Of a stretch of 64,000 bases of DNA, positions 1-39,992 are shown piece after piece. Within the stretch, counting starts at the first letter, position 1, and every line of letters begins with the position of its first letter. The stretch is from Apostichopus japonicus (taxonomy: Eukaryota; Echinodermata; Holothuroidea; Aspidochirotida; Stichopodidae): assembly GCF_037975245.1 (NCBI RefSeq), contig NC_092578.1, positions 2,852,001 through 2,916,000 of the forward strand. Reading direction: 5' to 3'. A program made the translations under genes and the position numbers. The notes beneath the pieces are model-generated. The model was not told where the DNA came from. It saw only the letters and a list, made by a program, of their open reading frames with translations, and ran no database searches.

Positions 1-2015
1 TTTGCTTTGTCTGCAATGATGTGAAATAAGAGAAGGTACAACATGCCACATGGATGGAAGCAACTATAGTTGGACGAGAAGACAACCTCTTTCTATCGCA
101 AAGCGAAAAAGAAATTCCAATACCCCTTGATGTACAAATTTATAAATATACATTGTTACAAAGTTAATTGAACTTTATTTTCATGTGGTTATTGAACTTT
201 TCTTGCGGGTATGCCCATCTAAATCTAACCACAGAATATATATATTATTTACGAGAGATAATTTTGTACCCTATATGTCACCATATGCTACTCATGTATA
301 CGCCTGAAACTTTTTGGAAGTCTGAAGAATAAAAAAAATAAAAATAAAAAAAACTAGTTCAGAGAGCAGAATTCGAGCCAGGGGTATAGGAAGATTAGTT
401 TACTTGATGATTTGAAGTCACAAAACTTTTTTCATTTCTGAGAAACTATTTTGTATATCCCAAGTAATCATGGAAACTTTAACCACAAACATTTCATCAG
501 GAGAACTAACTCAAAGAAAAATTATCTTTAACTTTTCACGGTTTTGGAAGTTATAATGTGGGATGCAAAGACATGAAAACAGCTGCCGAGAGCAAAATAC
601 ATTTTTCTTTGAGCAGTTGAGAGACTTCGGATGAAGCTCATGTTTCGCTGACCTCAGGGAGCGAGATACTGTGAACAATATTTATGGTTATATCGATTTG
701 GTAACACCAAATTGGAGAAAAGAATAATCATATTTGTACATCCGACAAGCAATATAGTTAATTAAACCACTAATTCCTTTGTCACAAAATCCCAAAGGCT
801 AATTAACGGGACGTCAGGAAAACAGAAGAAAAATGTATACTCGTTTATAAAACAATCTGTAAAGCCAACCAGTTCAACGGCAAAAATATATTTTAGGAAA
901 ATAATTTTCTTGTCATTTTGTTTTTAAGGTTTTCAAGTTTTAGCTTCAATTCACGTTCGTTAATCTTCTTGTTATACAGACTAATGGAGTAGGTTTTCTC
1001 TTTACAGGATAAAAGTCATATCGTTCTCATCGGAATGTCCCTTTAACGGCTAAACACGATACCAATCAAGGTTTATCATCCCCTTGCCCCCCCCCCCCAA
1101 GAAAAAGGTGCATGCTGTCAAGATAATATTACAATAAAAGTAATATGAGTTTTCTAGAAAAGTAATTAATCAGAGAACAGGCCTTAGCCATTATTTGTTA
1201 TATAACATGTACTAATAGCCTTGACTTAGATAAACGCAGAGAAAAGAAGATAAGACGAGCAGATTAATAAAGTGTTAGGGATTTTACATATGTTGGTTAA
1301 TTAATGTATCTGCTGATTTGTCACATTTCTGGAATCAACCCTCGGCTTGATATTACACATATGACATATAATTCTATTATTTGCTTAACAATGCAAATAT
1401 CTTTGTGTTTAAGGCTCCCTAATATATATATATTATAACAAACCCATGACAAAAATGAAGCTAGGAATGATCAAATAAGCAAATAAAGCAAGACAGAAAA
1501 AAAAACCTGACGGAAGGATGGGATAGTCAGTGGTGGGGGCGGGGAGGCGGGGTAGGGGTGATGGGGGGGGGGTTACAGCCCCGTGCCCGGGATCAATTAG
1601 AGAGCCCTTGGTCACAAAGCATTCCAAAAAATTGTATTCTCAGTTTCATGATATATTTAAAGAAATGTGAAAACTGAAGTATATTACATGCCATTTTTAA
1701 GGACATGAAATATTCTGTATTTGATTGAAATAATATGCTAACTAAGGGCACCAAATGGTCATTGTTACATTAATGTTGTAATGTTATAATGGGTGAATAT
1801 TAGCCCTACATGACTTGGTAAGAGTGTTGTATAGTATTTTATATATGGCTTTAACACAAAATACAGTTTGAATGAGGTATGGCCTACATTGTATGACGTC
1901 ATTAAGAAGGTGATAAATCAGAATACAAAATGAAACAAAGTTTTTATTTATTTTGACTGCTAATATATTTATATAGTAACAACCAGGTCTTTGAAAATAA
2001 CTCCTTTTAAACTTA

Positions 2016-2016
<1 letters not shown>
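1..2016. other. Intergenic sequence, nothing recognised
   Basis: AT-rich unique-looking sequence with homopolymer runs of C (1087-1099) and G (1562-1571). No exon, RNA gene or transposon end could be supported on either strand. Confidence 0.5.

Positions 2017-2051
<35 letters not shown>
2017..2051. repeat. (TA)n microsatellite
   Basis: A 35-bp uninterrupted TA/AT array. Confidence 0.97.
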
Positions 2052-2054
<3 letters not shown>

Positions 2055-5000
2055 CATTTTACACAGGATATGTTAAAAACTCTTTGTATTAAAACGACAC
2101 ACTTTTCAGTTGGTTCGGGTATAACACTGTGTTATTGTATAAACTGAATGTACTGGTGGATAATTATATATGTACTGATTTATAGAGTAAAATTTCCGGC
2201 GATTTCTCCATTAAATTATACGTCTATATTAATTAGTTAATTAATTAATCAATTGCATCTATATCTGATGAATTACCGGGCGTATACAACTATCAATGTT
2301 GACATTGATATACCTCGGACGGAGAGCGGGTGGCTTAGAGTACAAATGGTTTGGGCCATCGGGTTCAAGGGACTGTAAATATTTCGAAGAAAGAAAGAAC
2401 TTTAAATAGCGATGTATTTTACAAGATCGCCAGTTTTGTAAATTTTAAGCAGCTTTTGGCGTTGATTATTTACCCTAAATTAAAATATTAATATTCCACA
2501 ACAAGGTAGATGAGTTGCTTGGCTCGTCAATATTTCTTTTAAATAATGCTAAGAAAGTCCAATCATTTGAAATATTCAATAGAAAAATATTATTAAAGCT
2601 ATATACGAAAAATATTTAAGGTTAATTGGAGAAGTAAACTTTCAATGTACTAATAATGACGAGCAAGCATGCAATCCCCTCTAGAGATATCTAAACAGGA
2701 ATGACCGTTAATTTAGCAGAGAAATGGTATCTGCACAGAATTATCCATTATCCCCTATAAAGAGAAATTTCCAAAACAAAATATCTACTACTATAACCTT
2801 GATGGGTGGGTATAAAAGTAACAAAAATAAACTTCGAATCCAAATGGTTGCCTTATTCACTCTTTGAAGATGTCCAGGATGATCACTGTATTGGGGACAT
2901 TCTTCTGCCTTTCGAGGACTTTATTTTGCCTCTTGAGGACATTCTACTGCCTCCGCCCTCCTGTGAAGTGAAGTCTTACAAATATAGCTCTAAAATAGAT
3001 CGGAACCTCTTAACTGTAAGAGTGAAATTTACTCCACAATAGCTTGATCAATATATATACATCATATCTATTTGTGATATGGTCTTGCTTGTGTATATTT
3101 GTGTATATTCTTGACGCTGCAGAGTGAACCCCTGTTCCAGCTTTTTTTATTAATGTAATTCAAAGAATTTCAATAATAATAATAGCATGTAATAAGTATG
3201 TATATGTAATATTTAAGTATATGTAATAATTAAGTATATGTAATAATTACAAACATTTACATTATATTTATACTCTATTTACATAATACTATTAAATTCT
3301 CGTAATATCATAACATCCATCATATCTTTCATCTGATTTGATTTTTTTTAAAGTAACACGACAAACAAAACACATAGTGAAATTAGAATCAGGCAAAGTG
3401 TTCCTATTTTGAGCAGTAATTCGATAAATTCGCTATTTATTAATTTATCTTTCCAATCAAAACTAACGATATAAATTTACAAAAACGGATTTTCAATTTC
3501 ATATACATACATAATTTTTTTTACAAATCAGCATCGCTCTGCAATTCTTCTTGATATTTAGTTATGACTGACTTGGATCAATTTCCAAACTTATAAATTA
3601 TCTCCAGGCAGAAAAGTTGACATTAGTAACTCAGTCAGAAAGTTATTTTGTATGTTTCGAGAGAGCACTTTAACACTTAAAAATACATTATTCGGAAGAT
3701 CCTATCGGCGAAGGTTTCTTTAACTTCAAAGAAACTTTGACAGAACGGGTTAATTCTCATTCTACAACACAATGAAAGCTTATTTACAATGAATTATTTG
3801 TTGTTGGTTTTATATGTGTATACGCATATTCGTGTTAATTAGTATTGTAATGAGCTTTCCAACCTTTGAAGTAATCCGGAACTGCGCCAAATCCAAGGTT
3901 AAAGAAATAGAGTTGACAGTATACAGAAGAAGTAGAAGACAAAAAAAAAACCCTTCTTGTCGAAGTGCATAAATGGCATAAACTCAAGTTCAATTTCACT
4001 ATTCGGTACAAACCGTATGTGAAATTAAGATGCACATATCTCGGAAAACTGCATATATAGGTATTGAATGGAATTTCACCATAATGCATATAGATCATCA
4101 AAATACCTGTTTGCTGCCCCCCCCCCAATGAAATTGACCGGAAGTGTTCAACTTGACTGCTAGGTGAGAGTCTCAAATGTTGTACTTCCGGGTCGGGTCA
4201 ATGACTCGAATGTGCTACTCGCCGGTCTTCCAAGTCCTCTAGAACCGTGACTTCGTGTACTGACCTGAATTGAAGAGATGAATTCATAAAAAAAATTAAA
4301 ACAAATGTATAAGTTAAGCAGAGGCGGCGGGTCCAGGAATGTAGACGTAAACTTATGCAAATTTAGGCAATAAATTAGGTCTGTAAGAGGTCTAAGCGCA
4401 AGGTTGTGCTATTAACTTTCCTTTTTTTCTGGGACTGAGTTAGGAAGGTGTCGTCCACCCACCGAACCCCCCCCCCCCCCACACACACACACTCCCCTCA
4501 TTGGGTCCGCGCTCGTTAAGTGGATAACAGCGCGAAAAAAGGACAGATTAAGTACCAGCATGCACATGCCTGCATTCGCCCCTTTTATAAATATATTCAA
4601 AAAGTCCAAAATATCAAAGACTGAGAATTCCGACTAGTTCATTTAACCACAATCAAGCTGTTTGGAAAGAGTAATGCAACATGGTTGAAACAAAGAAGAC
4701 AACCAACCAAACGATTAGCACGATTTCTTCTGAAGACAAAATAGCTGAATAGTGGAAAGAATTCATTATAACACGTCATAATGTAGTGGGTGACGGGGTG
4801 GGGTGTAGTTCGTGGAACCAATACGTGACATTAGAGTGAAACATGACCTATTTATCGGAAGTATGTCACGCTGGATTTGAAACATATTCGTCTCATGTTA
4901 TCACAGAAAGTAATATTTGAATTTATCTGTCGAAGAAAACGGGGCAAAGGGGGGCCTCGTTCAGTCAGTAAGTGTGTTGCTGACGTTACGATGGTCGGGT

Positions 5001-5704
5001 TCAGTCAGGTCTCAGTCGGGCAGTTTGTGGCCGATTTAATTACCTATCATTGCAAACTTATCGTTTGGTAGTTATTTGGAATTTGGAGAAGAAAAAAAAA
5101 ACTTGCAAGCTTCTCCAAAGTTTGTCGCACCGTTCGTCCATCTACTTAATGTTGATTTTGTTTTGCGAATGATATACTCTTGTCGTTTATGTAGTTATAC
5201 ACATGGCGTCAGTCAGCAGTGAATGCAAAATCAAATTTCATGACAAACCTGTTGAATAATCCCATTCTAAATCACGTGCAATTAATCAAGTGTCAAATTA
5301 TGCACGCTATTGCTTGGAAACACTTCTCAGCCGGGAGGCCAGGTGTTTTAGAAGAAAAACGATCATGTTATAACAGATGGACAATAAAAAGAAAACGATT
5401 TCTTACAGACTATACTAAGAAAAGGTTAACCCCAGAGTATGAAGTAACACGACCTATTTATCGGAATATGTCACGATGGATTTGAGACGTGCAATTGTTA
5501 GGTGAACAACGTATTAATCTCACTTCATTTTGCAAAAGGTGGAAGTGTTTACGCATAATCACATATGTAATGTTCTTTTTATACCTTCCACAGGCGGTGA
5601 TTACTATACCGTTGATAATGCACGTAATGTTCTGTTATGATATGTCATGATCAAATTGCAATTGGCATCCGTGCTACAGTATACCAGATTAATACTGTAT
5701 TACA
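2052..5704. other. Intergenic sequence with minor repeats
   Basis: Holds a three-copy 21-bp degenerate repeat at about 2902-2955 (ctgcct..cgaggac), poly-C runs at 4117-4126 and 4468-4480, and one of a pair of 45-bp direct repeats at 4838-4883. No gene was recognised. Confidence 0.5.
4838..5489. repeat. Pair of about 45-bp direct repeats
   Basis: The segments at 4838-4883 and 5447-5489 share gacctatttatcggaa and tatgtcacg.tggatttga with a few mismatches. They look like two fragments of one dispersed repeat about 610 bp apart. No function is evident. Confidence 0.7.
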
Positions 5705-5705
5705 A

Positions 5706-5726
5706 TGTGTGTGTGTGTGTGTACAT

Positions 5727-5784
<58 letters not shown>
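5706..5784. repeat. (GT)n then (TA)n microsatellite
   Basis: About 17 bp of GT followed by about 58 bp of TA. It leads directly into the dispersed repeat at 5785-5922. Confidence 0.95.
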
Positions 5785-5788
<4 letters not shown>

Positions 5789-5920
5789 CAATGCATTTAA
5801 TGCATACATTATCAAGCTTCATTTCAACTGTAAAAAGGGTAAAAGGTCAAGGGTTAATAGATGTTAAACTTTCTGATTTGTTTTTAGATATGATTAATAT
5901 TTATATGATAAAGTGCCATG

Positions 5921-5922
<2 letters not shown>
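5785..5922 (+). repeat. Dispersed repeat, copy A (inverted to 9197-9319)
   Basis: After an (AT)n head it contains aatgcatttaatgcat and then a core of about 91 bp (5832-5922, starting aaaaagggtaaaaggtcaag). The core is almost identical to the reverse complement of 9197-9289. This is a non-coding, probably non-autonomous mobile element. Confidence 0.88.
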
Positions 5923-6128
<206 letters not shown>

Positions 6129-6467
6129 TATAGGCTATATTCATCTCTCATTTATATACGGTATCCAGTGAAATCATTGCTAGACGTGCGGCTATATGAG
6201 TCGAATGTAATACCCCTTGCAAGCGAGTTATCTCATTAACTTGTCACGTGTTAGGTAAATAACGATCGATCATTGCTACTGATAAAGTTAATCATGAAAT
6301 CGTGACAATGTATTCAGGAATAAAGTACGGAATTAATATCTATTCAAATTAGACGTGGGTATACATTGATGTCATGATATGACGCGAATCCGTGACAGTA
6401 CCATGGATATCTAGGACGGTGCAAAAAGATCTAATTCCGAGACATGTATATTGGTTCAAGAAAACTC
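6129..6467. other. Intergenic sequence, nothing recognised
   Basis: Mixed-composition sequence between the AT array and the putative 3' end of the GPCR transcript. No feature could be supported. Confidence 0.5.
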
Positions 6468-7446
6468 TTTATTTTGGGATATAAGTTTATTTATATAAGG
6501 AATACGGCAATTCATATTCGGTCGGTCCTATTTGATTTTGTAGATGCCTTTCATCTTTGGAAGTTTTGGTGGGCATGCTGGCCTATACACATTATAATGT
6601 TTAGCCTATTATAGTTTGAGTGGTCATGAGTTGGTTTTCAGTATACTGACTTTTGATCAAGTATTTGTATAACTATTGTATGCAACCTTAGTGTGAAGTG
6701 ATGCGAATATGTTTCACACCAGCACATACAAGTACATCATGCGCAGAAGCAGGGATAGGTTGAGATGAACACCTCCCCGCCCAACCCCTTTTTCGTCAAA
6801 TTCTCACACACAAACTTAAAAAAGGTATTAGCACAACCCTGCCTTTAGATAGTATAATATAAATCATTCATAGCCACAAGTACATAACCCTGTGTTATCA
6901 TGTCATGTACAATAACATGAGATGGTTTAGTGATGCGAGTAAGTTTACACACTGGTGCGCGCACATCCAGAACCAGGAGAGTTAATGATGTATGTTAACT
7001 CACATGCAAAAGCACATGCAAGCATACGTACTCTATCCATGCACCACAACACCAAGGCATAAAGTGATGCCCTAATGATTTACTTTTAAGCACATAACCC
7101 TATATCCTTTACTCTGTTCAACGTAGGCTACCTCCGACGTATATGAGAATATTTAAAAGGACCAGCACAGAAAAATTCAAATACTTTTTGAGCTATACTC
7201 GAATCAGTGTACTATATTAAAACCCCTAAAACTTGAAAGGTTTTTCTTTCGTTATTTATGAATGACGTCACCTACCTATCTCCATTCAACATATGCACTC
7301 CAAACATCCTAGCCTACAGTTCAGTACTGCGCCCCCACTGACCCCACTTTAGGGTCAACGCCCACTTCCACTTCCCTTCCAAAATTCTCTACCCTGATTC
7401 TCTGAAGGCTTACTACTACAATATAGAACGTCTCACTTGTATTGAT
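6468..7446 (-). other. Probable 3' UTR / 3' flank of the GPCR gene
   Basis: Low-complexity-free sequence directly after the stop. The first AATAAA hexamers I find on the minus strand are at 6491-6486 and 6473-6468, about 960-980 nt past the stop. Their use as a poly(A) signal is only inferred. Confidence 0.3.
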
Positions 7447-33480
<26,034 letters not shown>

Positions 33481-36400
33481 TGTTTATAATATAATATTTC
33501 CTACTTTCTATTTTTAAAGCAGACAGGATTTTTATCTATTTATTTATTTATGGTTATTTTTACTTTTTTATTGTCCAAGATGCAAGTAAAGTTGTCAGGA
33601 ATGATGTCTCTAAAAGTTCTAACAAAGTATTCACAATAAATACCAATGAGTACAGAAAAATATTTTGCGAACTATATGTCGAGGTTAACACATTTTCAAA
33701 TTCAGTTTGTTTGGAGGTGGGGGGGGGGGGTCGTTTTTCTTCTCTTTAAACTCTTCTTGTTTTTAATGCCCAACGGTGATTGTTACTTGCCTATTATAAA
33801 ATTGACAGAAATAACTGTATTTAGGACGAAAAAAAAAGAACAAAACACAATCTCCAAATTCTGCTTCCCTTGTCAGAAAATAAACATGTCAATCAAAATA
33901 ACTTTACATAGAAAGATTTTTTACGGAAAATTATCCAAAATTTTGCAGCATATGTCATTTCCAATTGTGATGAAATAACAGTTTATTTCAGGGAAAATCT
34001 TGGAAATGTACTAAGGCGATCCATACATAACCATAAATTGCTGCAAAAGTGTGCTGCTTGGCAAATTTGAATCATTCGAAGCAAATCGTGTAACATTCAG
34101 TCACGCGTAATTGGATCAGAGAACATTGCCTATACTTCCATCGGTATAAGCACCGAAATACCTAACGATTTAGCGGTGTATAAGAAAACTTTGGTAAAAT
34201 ATAAAGAATGCAGGCTCATGAACGGTACCAGATATCTGTCCACTATTTGTAATTTTAAATGACCCCTTCCCTCGCCCCCCCCCCCTACATCACCACCTGA
34301 AGTTGTCCTTTATACAAAAGATTATGGCCGCAAAGATGTATATTTAGTTATTATAAATGCCTTCCACGGATGTTCTGTGTGAATTGTACATTTTGGTTGA
34401 GTTACTGTATTGTATTAAACAATGGATTAACATTATTAACACCATAGGCTTACACCGAGTAACCTATGTCATCATCAAGGTAGAATTAAAGGAGCGTTCC
34501 ATGACACTAGGTGCTTTTTATTTTCCCTCTTATTCTTCTTCGTCTTTGACATAGCAAGCCTGAACTTGTACCTAAACTTATCCTTTAATTTTCCCTGGTT
34601 CGAAACAATGACGGAAATGAAAATTCTGAAATTGAAATACTTTCTTTCTAATTTACCTTGTAAGATAATCGTTTCTAAGAATTCAAAATGAGACAGAGAG
34701 TTTGTCGTTGGCTAGTATAACAACTGATAGACAGTTTTCAATCTTCTTGGATAAGGAACAAAGCCGACAAAGCCATAAAGGCTAACTTAAGAATATATTC
34801 AGCTCTTGAAAGAATCAACCTACTTAGATGTTATGATTTCATTTATAACTCATTTGTTAAATGGGGTTGTTGACCTACGAGGTGTATCTGGTAACGGTCA
34901 GTCGATTCCATGCTAGTCATCTGTTCATTCCCCTCTCAATCATACAAATACTATCCACAGAGACAATGGGGCCAGATCAGGGGATGTAGCGAGAAGCATT
35001 TAAAATGGTCGAGAGGAGAACTGAGTACTGCATGGAACTGGGACGACTTTTTCAAATAATATTTTCACATCTTTGCTTTTTCTATATGTAAGTTTTATGC
35101 AATCCGTGCAGAGGACAGATTTGTAATAGGAGTACAACAGCATGAGTATACGAGTATATATGTAGAATACCTCTTGATAGGTGTACAAGTACTATAGTAC
35201 AAAATTCTAAACGATAGTACACGAGTGTCGTTTTTCATTATACTTGCAGAGAAATTTGACTACTCAAGCTAAAACATGAAATTGCCATTTGGGATTTTAA
35301 TAAGGAACAGGAAGCAATTAATTATGAAGATCAAGTTTATAAAGATGCTTAAACGGGCATTAAACTACGAAAAATTATTCTTTCGAGAAAATCTCACGAT
35401 TATTTTATAATGTACATAAACCCGGAGCAAAAAAAAAATCCTAATAAAAGAAGGAAAAACAAGATAGAATATTAAGTAATTATAGAACGAATCAAGATTA
35501 TTAATCGATATTAAATGACTGTATCCTTGTGAGCATGCGCTCCGACATCTTTCATGAGTGGTATGGTGATTTTGGTTTGTACAATGTAGTATATAGGCAT
35601 GTACTACAATTTCAATATATATATATATACACACACAGGACATTAATATACTCATTTTTGCTCTGTTGACGCAAAGTTACCGGAAAATGGCAATGTAGGC
35701 CCGTAAGGTACAGTTAACCCGATTCCACAAAAAAACTGTACAGTCGGAAGACAAAATGTGATCGAATTCGGCTACAAGATATTTTACTGTCACGTTGTAG
35801 TACTGCAGGAGGGAGCAATGATTGTTTGAAAATTTAAATTTGGGGGGAGAAAAAGCAGATGACACGTTTATATGGTATTTCGGGGGCCTTGTTTGTTAGT
35901 TTCTCTAACAGATGGAGCTCTCGTGACAAAGAGAGGTGAGCTCTGGGTTTCTGAATTATTTGACCAAATTTAAATTAGATCAAATGTCAAAATGTTTACT
36001 TCCTAAAAAGTAAAAGAAACTTCACATTACCCTGATAGGAAGAGGGTAATATGGGTTGACGCATCTGCCGATAAACCACAATCATTGTCTTAATCTATAT
36101 TTCATGTCTAAAGGTGGGTGGAAATTCGTCATTGTTTATGGTTGGTACCCCCCCCCCCCCACCCACACACCTTCACTCACACAAACAAACACACACACTA
36201 AATATCTCGACCATTTCGGTGCTACAGTGTCCGATCCTATTAGATATGTTTTATATGCCTGTTCGTGGCAGAGATATCACCGAGAAATCTAGTTGGGAAG
36301 GGAGCAGGTAAGATACGAGTGGGGTGTGATGGAGGGGGGAGGGGTAGGGAACCATGCAAGTAGTCATGACAACTTGTACAGCTGTGAGTAGAGTCCGTAA

Positions 36401-39400
36401 TACCTTCATGGTAGAGTATATATAGGAGCTTTGAAATTGTATCGTGCAGAGATTAACCAAGTACAGTTACCATCATGAGCAATGTGTATGGCGGTGTAAA
36501 ATAAGGAATCAAGGAAAATGATCAGGACGAAATCCTGTGACCCCTCTCCACCCCATTTCTACAAAATACCCCCTTTCCGCAGCCCACACCACCCCTCCAT
36601 TCCCCATGCACTCTTACCAACAACGCTATATCAATGCATGCTCTTTCTCTTGAATTGCATTGGAATAAATCTAAAACCCTTTTTAAGTCACGTAAAATTG
36701 ATTCGTTTGTGTTTACATATTTTTCTCCACTCTTCATTAATTCTTTTACCAAATTTCTAAGAGGACGGCTATATAAACGTGGTTTATCACCATGCAGATA
36801 ACAGTTATGCCACGACTTGTTAACCCTCATTCCGATAATGCCTCAACGGCACTGACACATTTTGTCGTAAGAGTTTCGTGGATGGAATAGTAATAAGGGG
36901 GTATATTTCAAATATAAACCATGGGATTCAATATTGATTCTCCAGAGAAATGCTTTTATTTCCCATATGTACCTCTTGTCATTCTCCAAGTACAGTTAAG
37001 TTGGACGGTTTGTAATGGACCTAACTATAAAGTTAAAATAACGAAGGAGGAAAAGTGCTGCTGCTGCTATAAACAACGGGATTAATTTTTGACTGAGGGT
37101 ATCATTTGCCGTCGATTCGATATGAAAAATGTTCGAGTTGAGTTAGGAAGCGTTCATGATGCTGAACAAAGAGTAACTTAGTCTAATCCATTGGGACAAG
37201 AAAAAAAACCAAATGATCCCGACGAGAGGATGACACGGTACAGTTTTTGCTCTTAAAATAAAATGTCCAAAAGCTGTAAAAATAGTCTCGAATGAACATT
37301 AAACTCGAGGGCTTTTAAAGGGGCGAAAAAGACGAGTCGAGGCAATTCACATAAGCCAGATAGAGGGAAAAAAAACATATTGTATTACTCCAAAATTTCA
37401 TATGATGCTCTGCTTTTTGTCCATGCATGCGCATTTAAACAAAATAACTGGATTTGAGTTGAACAGCTGACAGGTATACGATGCGTGTTAAAACTCAGTT
37501 TGTATTGCTGTCGGAGTGACGGCGGTTAGCGCTTCGGTTTTCGGTTCAACTTTAACTACACAATAATGTATTGGAGAGTCAATACAAACTTGTCGTGTTA
37601 CATGTGACACTAAAATTGTCACTGTCGTTCGACTTTTCACTTTCGCAGTGTTATTATGTATATCTTTAATATTATTTTTACATTCAGTACCACTTTCCCA
37701 CCAAGTTCCCATCCCCTATCCGGCGAGGGTAATTTCTTTCAAGTACCAAACATTAATGTGGATTTTTGTAAAAGTTTTTATTAGAAATGAAATGTTGAAT
37801 AACGATAACAAAGAATAAAAATAATACATAGAAAAAACAAACAGGGCAAATGCTATATTAGGAAATGTTTCCTAAAGCCTCTAAAACTGAACATAATAAA
37901 AAACAATACAGACTTGCATGACAAGTAATTACAATGAAATCTAGTTTTCAAAACCGAATCATAAGACCACAAGGACCCCGACACCGGTGGGCCACCCCTC
38001 CTCCCCCCTCCTCCTCCTCCTCCTCCATAATGTTCACAGCAATGATTTTCACTCGGGAATGGTGACGCCATTTAAGCACAAGCGCACTATAACTACTGCA
38101 AACAGCTTATATATAGGTTAATATATAAAAATTCCGACGCTCCGATCGTAACAAATGTTTCTTCCAAGGAAGCCAATAATCTACGATTTTTCCATCTGAA
38201 ATGACTTTCTATAAATTGACAAGATTCCAAATTTGAGTTAAAATGTTAAATCGGAAGTTGTAATCCGTAGAGAAGCCACGTTCGTGGTCGCTCTAGCGTC
38301 GTAAAAATAACTGCCTCAATATTAATATTATCGTTTTTATATCATTATTATAATAACAAACACAGACAAAAATTAGTTAAATAGGCACATGGGACAGATG
38401 TGTTTAATTGGACAAATGAATAGTAGGGGCAGAGCAGAGGGTAAGAAAGAAAGCCGTTAGATGTTAGGTTTGCAATTACGAATATGCCCAGACATCGAGG
38501 TCTTACTCCGAAAATTATATTAGTAAATTCACCGAAAGAGGGACCCTAGGAAACACAAAACTACGGAGGCACAATTTAAATTGATGGAAAAGAATTTTTC
38601 CCCCCCAACTATATATAGAGGCCTGCAGGTATATGTCCTTGTTCTTATATCCATCAAACACTGCAACGGGAGGTCATTAATTGTTAAGATGCATTAGGTT
38701 TTCCTCGTAAAAGGAGAATGAAAAACGATCAGCCTTACCACGGTTGACATTGAAATGTTTCGCATATTATTTGAGCGTTTACCGAAAAGTACATTTGTCT
38801 GAGGTCAAACATAACATGTCGCAGAGCGATCCATGTAACACAACAGATTACATTACACAGTCATTCCAACTAATGGGGAACTTAGCTTTATAACGTCTTC
38901 CATTATTTACACTATCGAACGAGGCACACACACATACACACACACACACGCATGTTGGTATTACATTCAGACTGAGGACCCCATTGTATTTGTTCAAATC
39001 CACGTACCCTTACCCTAACAATACCCCATACAATAGAATTCTTCCGAGGACGTGGTGATTCTTTAGAAATCACAACCGAGGACCTGGAATTGTTTTGTTC
39101 AAGTCCTCGGTCAGATAGAAAAACAAACGCACGCACACACACACATACAGACAGACACTTATAGTGTGACGTCATGCAAACAGCTTTCCCCTTAAACAAA
39201 ATGAAACATTAAACAAAGATTTGGCATTGGTAGAAAATGAAAATGAAAAACTTTGCAACAAATAATACATGAACGTTAAATACGAAATTATAACAATTTT
39301 ATATACAACGATATGAGCGTGAGATCAGGAGTGGTGGGGGAAGGGGGTAGGTCTTATCTGAATGCTTGCAGTTGTATGTGAACTAAGCATTCTAAACTCT

Positions 39401-39992
39401 GGAATTCCTGACATAATAAAAACAATTTTTTTTATGAAATCCCGGATTCTGTAATCTGCAACAGAGATCAATTGTGAAGGAGATAAGTGATATGTCGAAA
39501 TGCTTAAATTATATTAAAGGAAACTGATTCCCTGTGCCAATTCGGCCTCGATATTAGCCTGATCTACGAATATAATAAGGGCACCAAACAACAGTAAATA
39601 CTACGGTGATGAGTCGAAATTGCCGCGAGGTATAATTTTTGTGCGTTTCTCATTTGAGAAAGTTAGTCGCAGCTGTCTGCTGTGCGAGCCTTGCCTCTAT
39701 ATTTATAGATCAAGCCTGATATCTCATAATTCCTATCTGGGTCGCCAGTATCTCCTTCAGGCCCTCGGCATTTGTTCTACCAGTGGTAGTCTCTTAGCAG
39801 CCGCAGCGGGGTTTCCTATACTTGTGTGAGGGAAGGCGTAAGGTAAAAAGTAAAGCTATTATACAATATGTTTATATATGTATATATGTACATATACTTA
39901 CCTGGATAAGTTGGGTTTAAAAAAAAACAATGTACAATGTAGGACCGAAGGCCAACCGTGTGTAGTGATTCCGAAGACATATGCTCGTACTT
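33481..39992. other. 5' flank or possible 5' UTR intron of the GPCR gene
   Basis: No TATA box or initiator could be placed with confidence. Poly-G/C runs occur at 33717-33730, 34277-34287 and 36148-36160, (CA)n runs at 38925-38950 and 39128-39146, and a short (TCC)n at about 38000-38030. No second gene was recognised. Confidence 0.5.

Noticed and set aside
2806-3042. 78-codon plus frame with EDFILPLEDILLP repeat
   Set aside because: A three-copy 21-bp repeat explains the pattern; no homology or gene context.
36522-36830. Minus open frame of 102 codons with a charged, helical-looking middle
   Set aside because: Half of it is antisense to a C/T-rich tract, and no splice sites or family resemblance were found.
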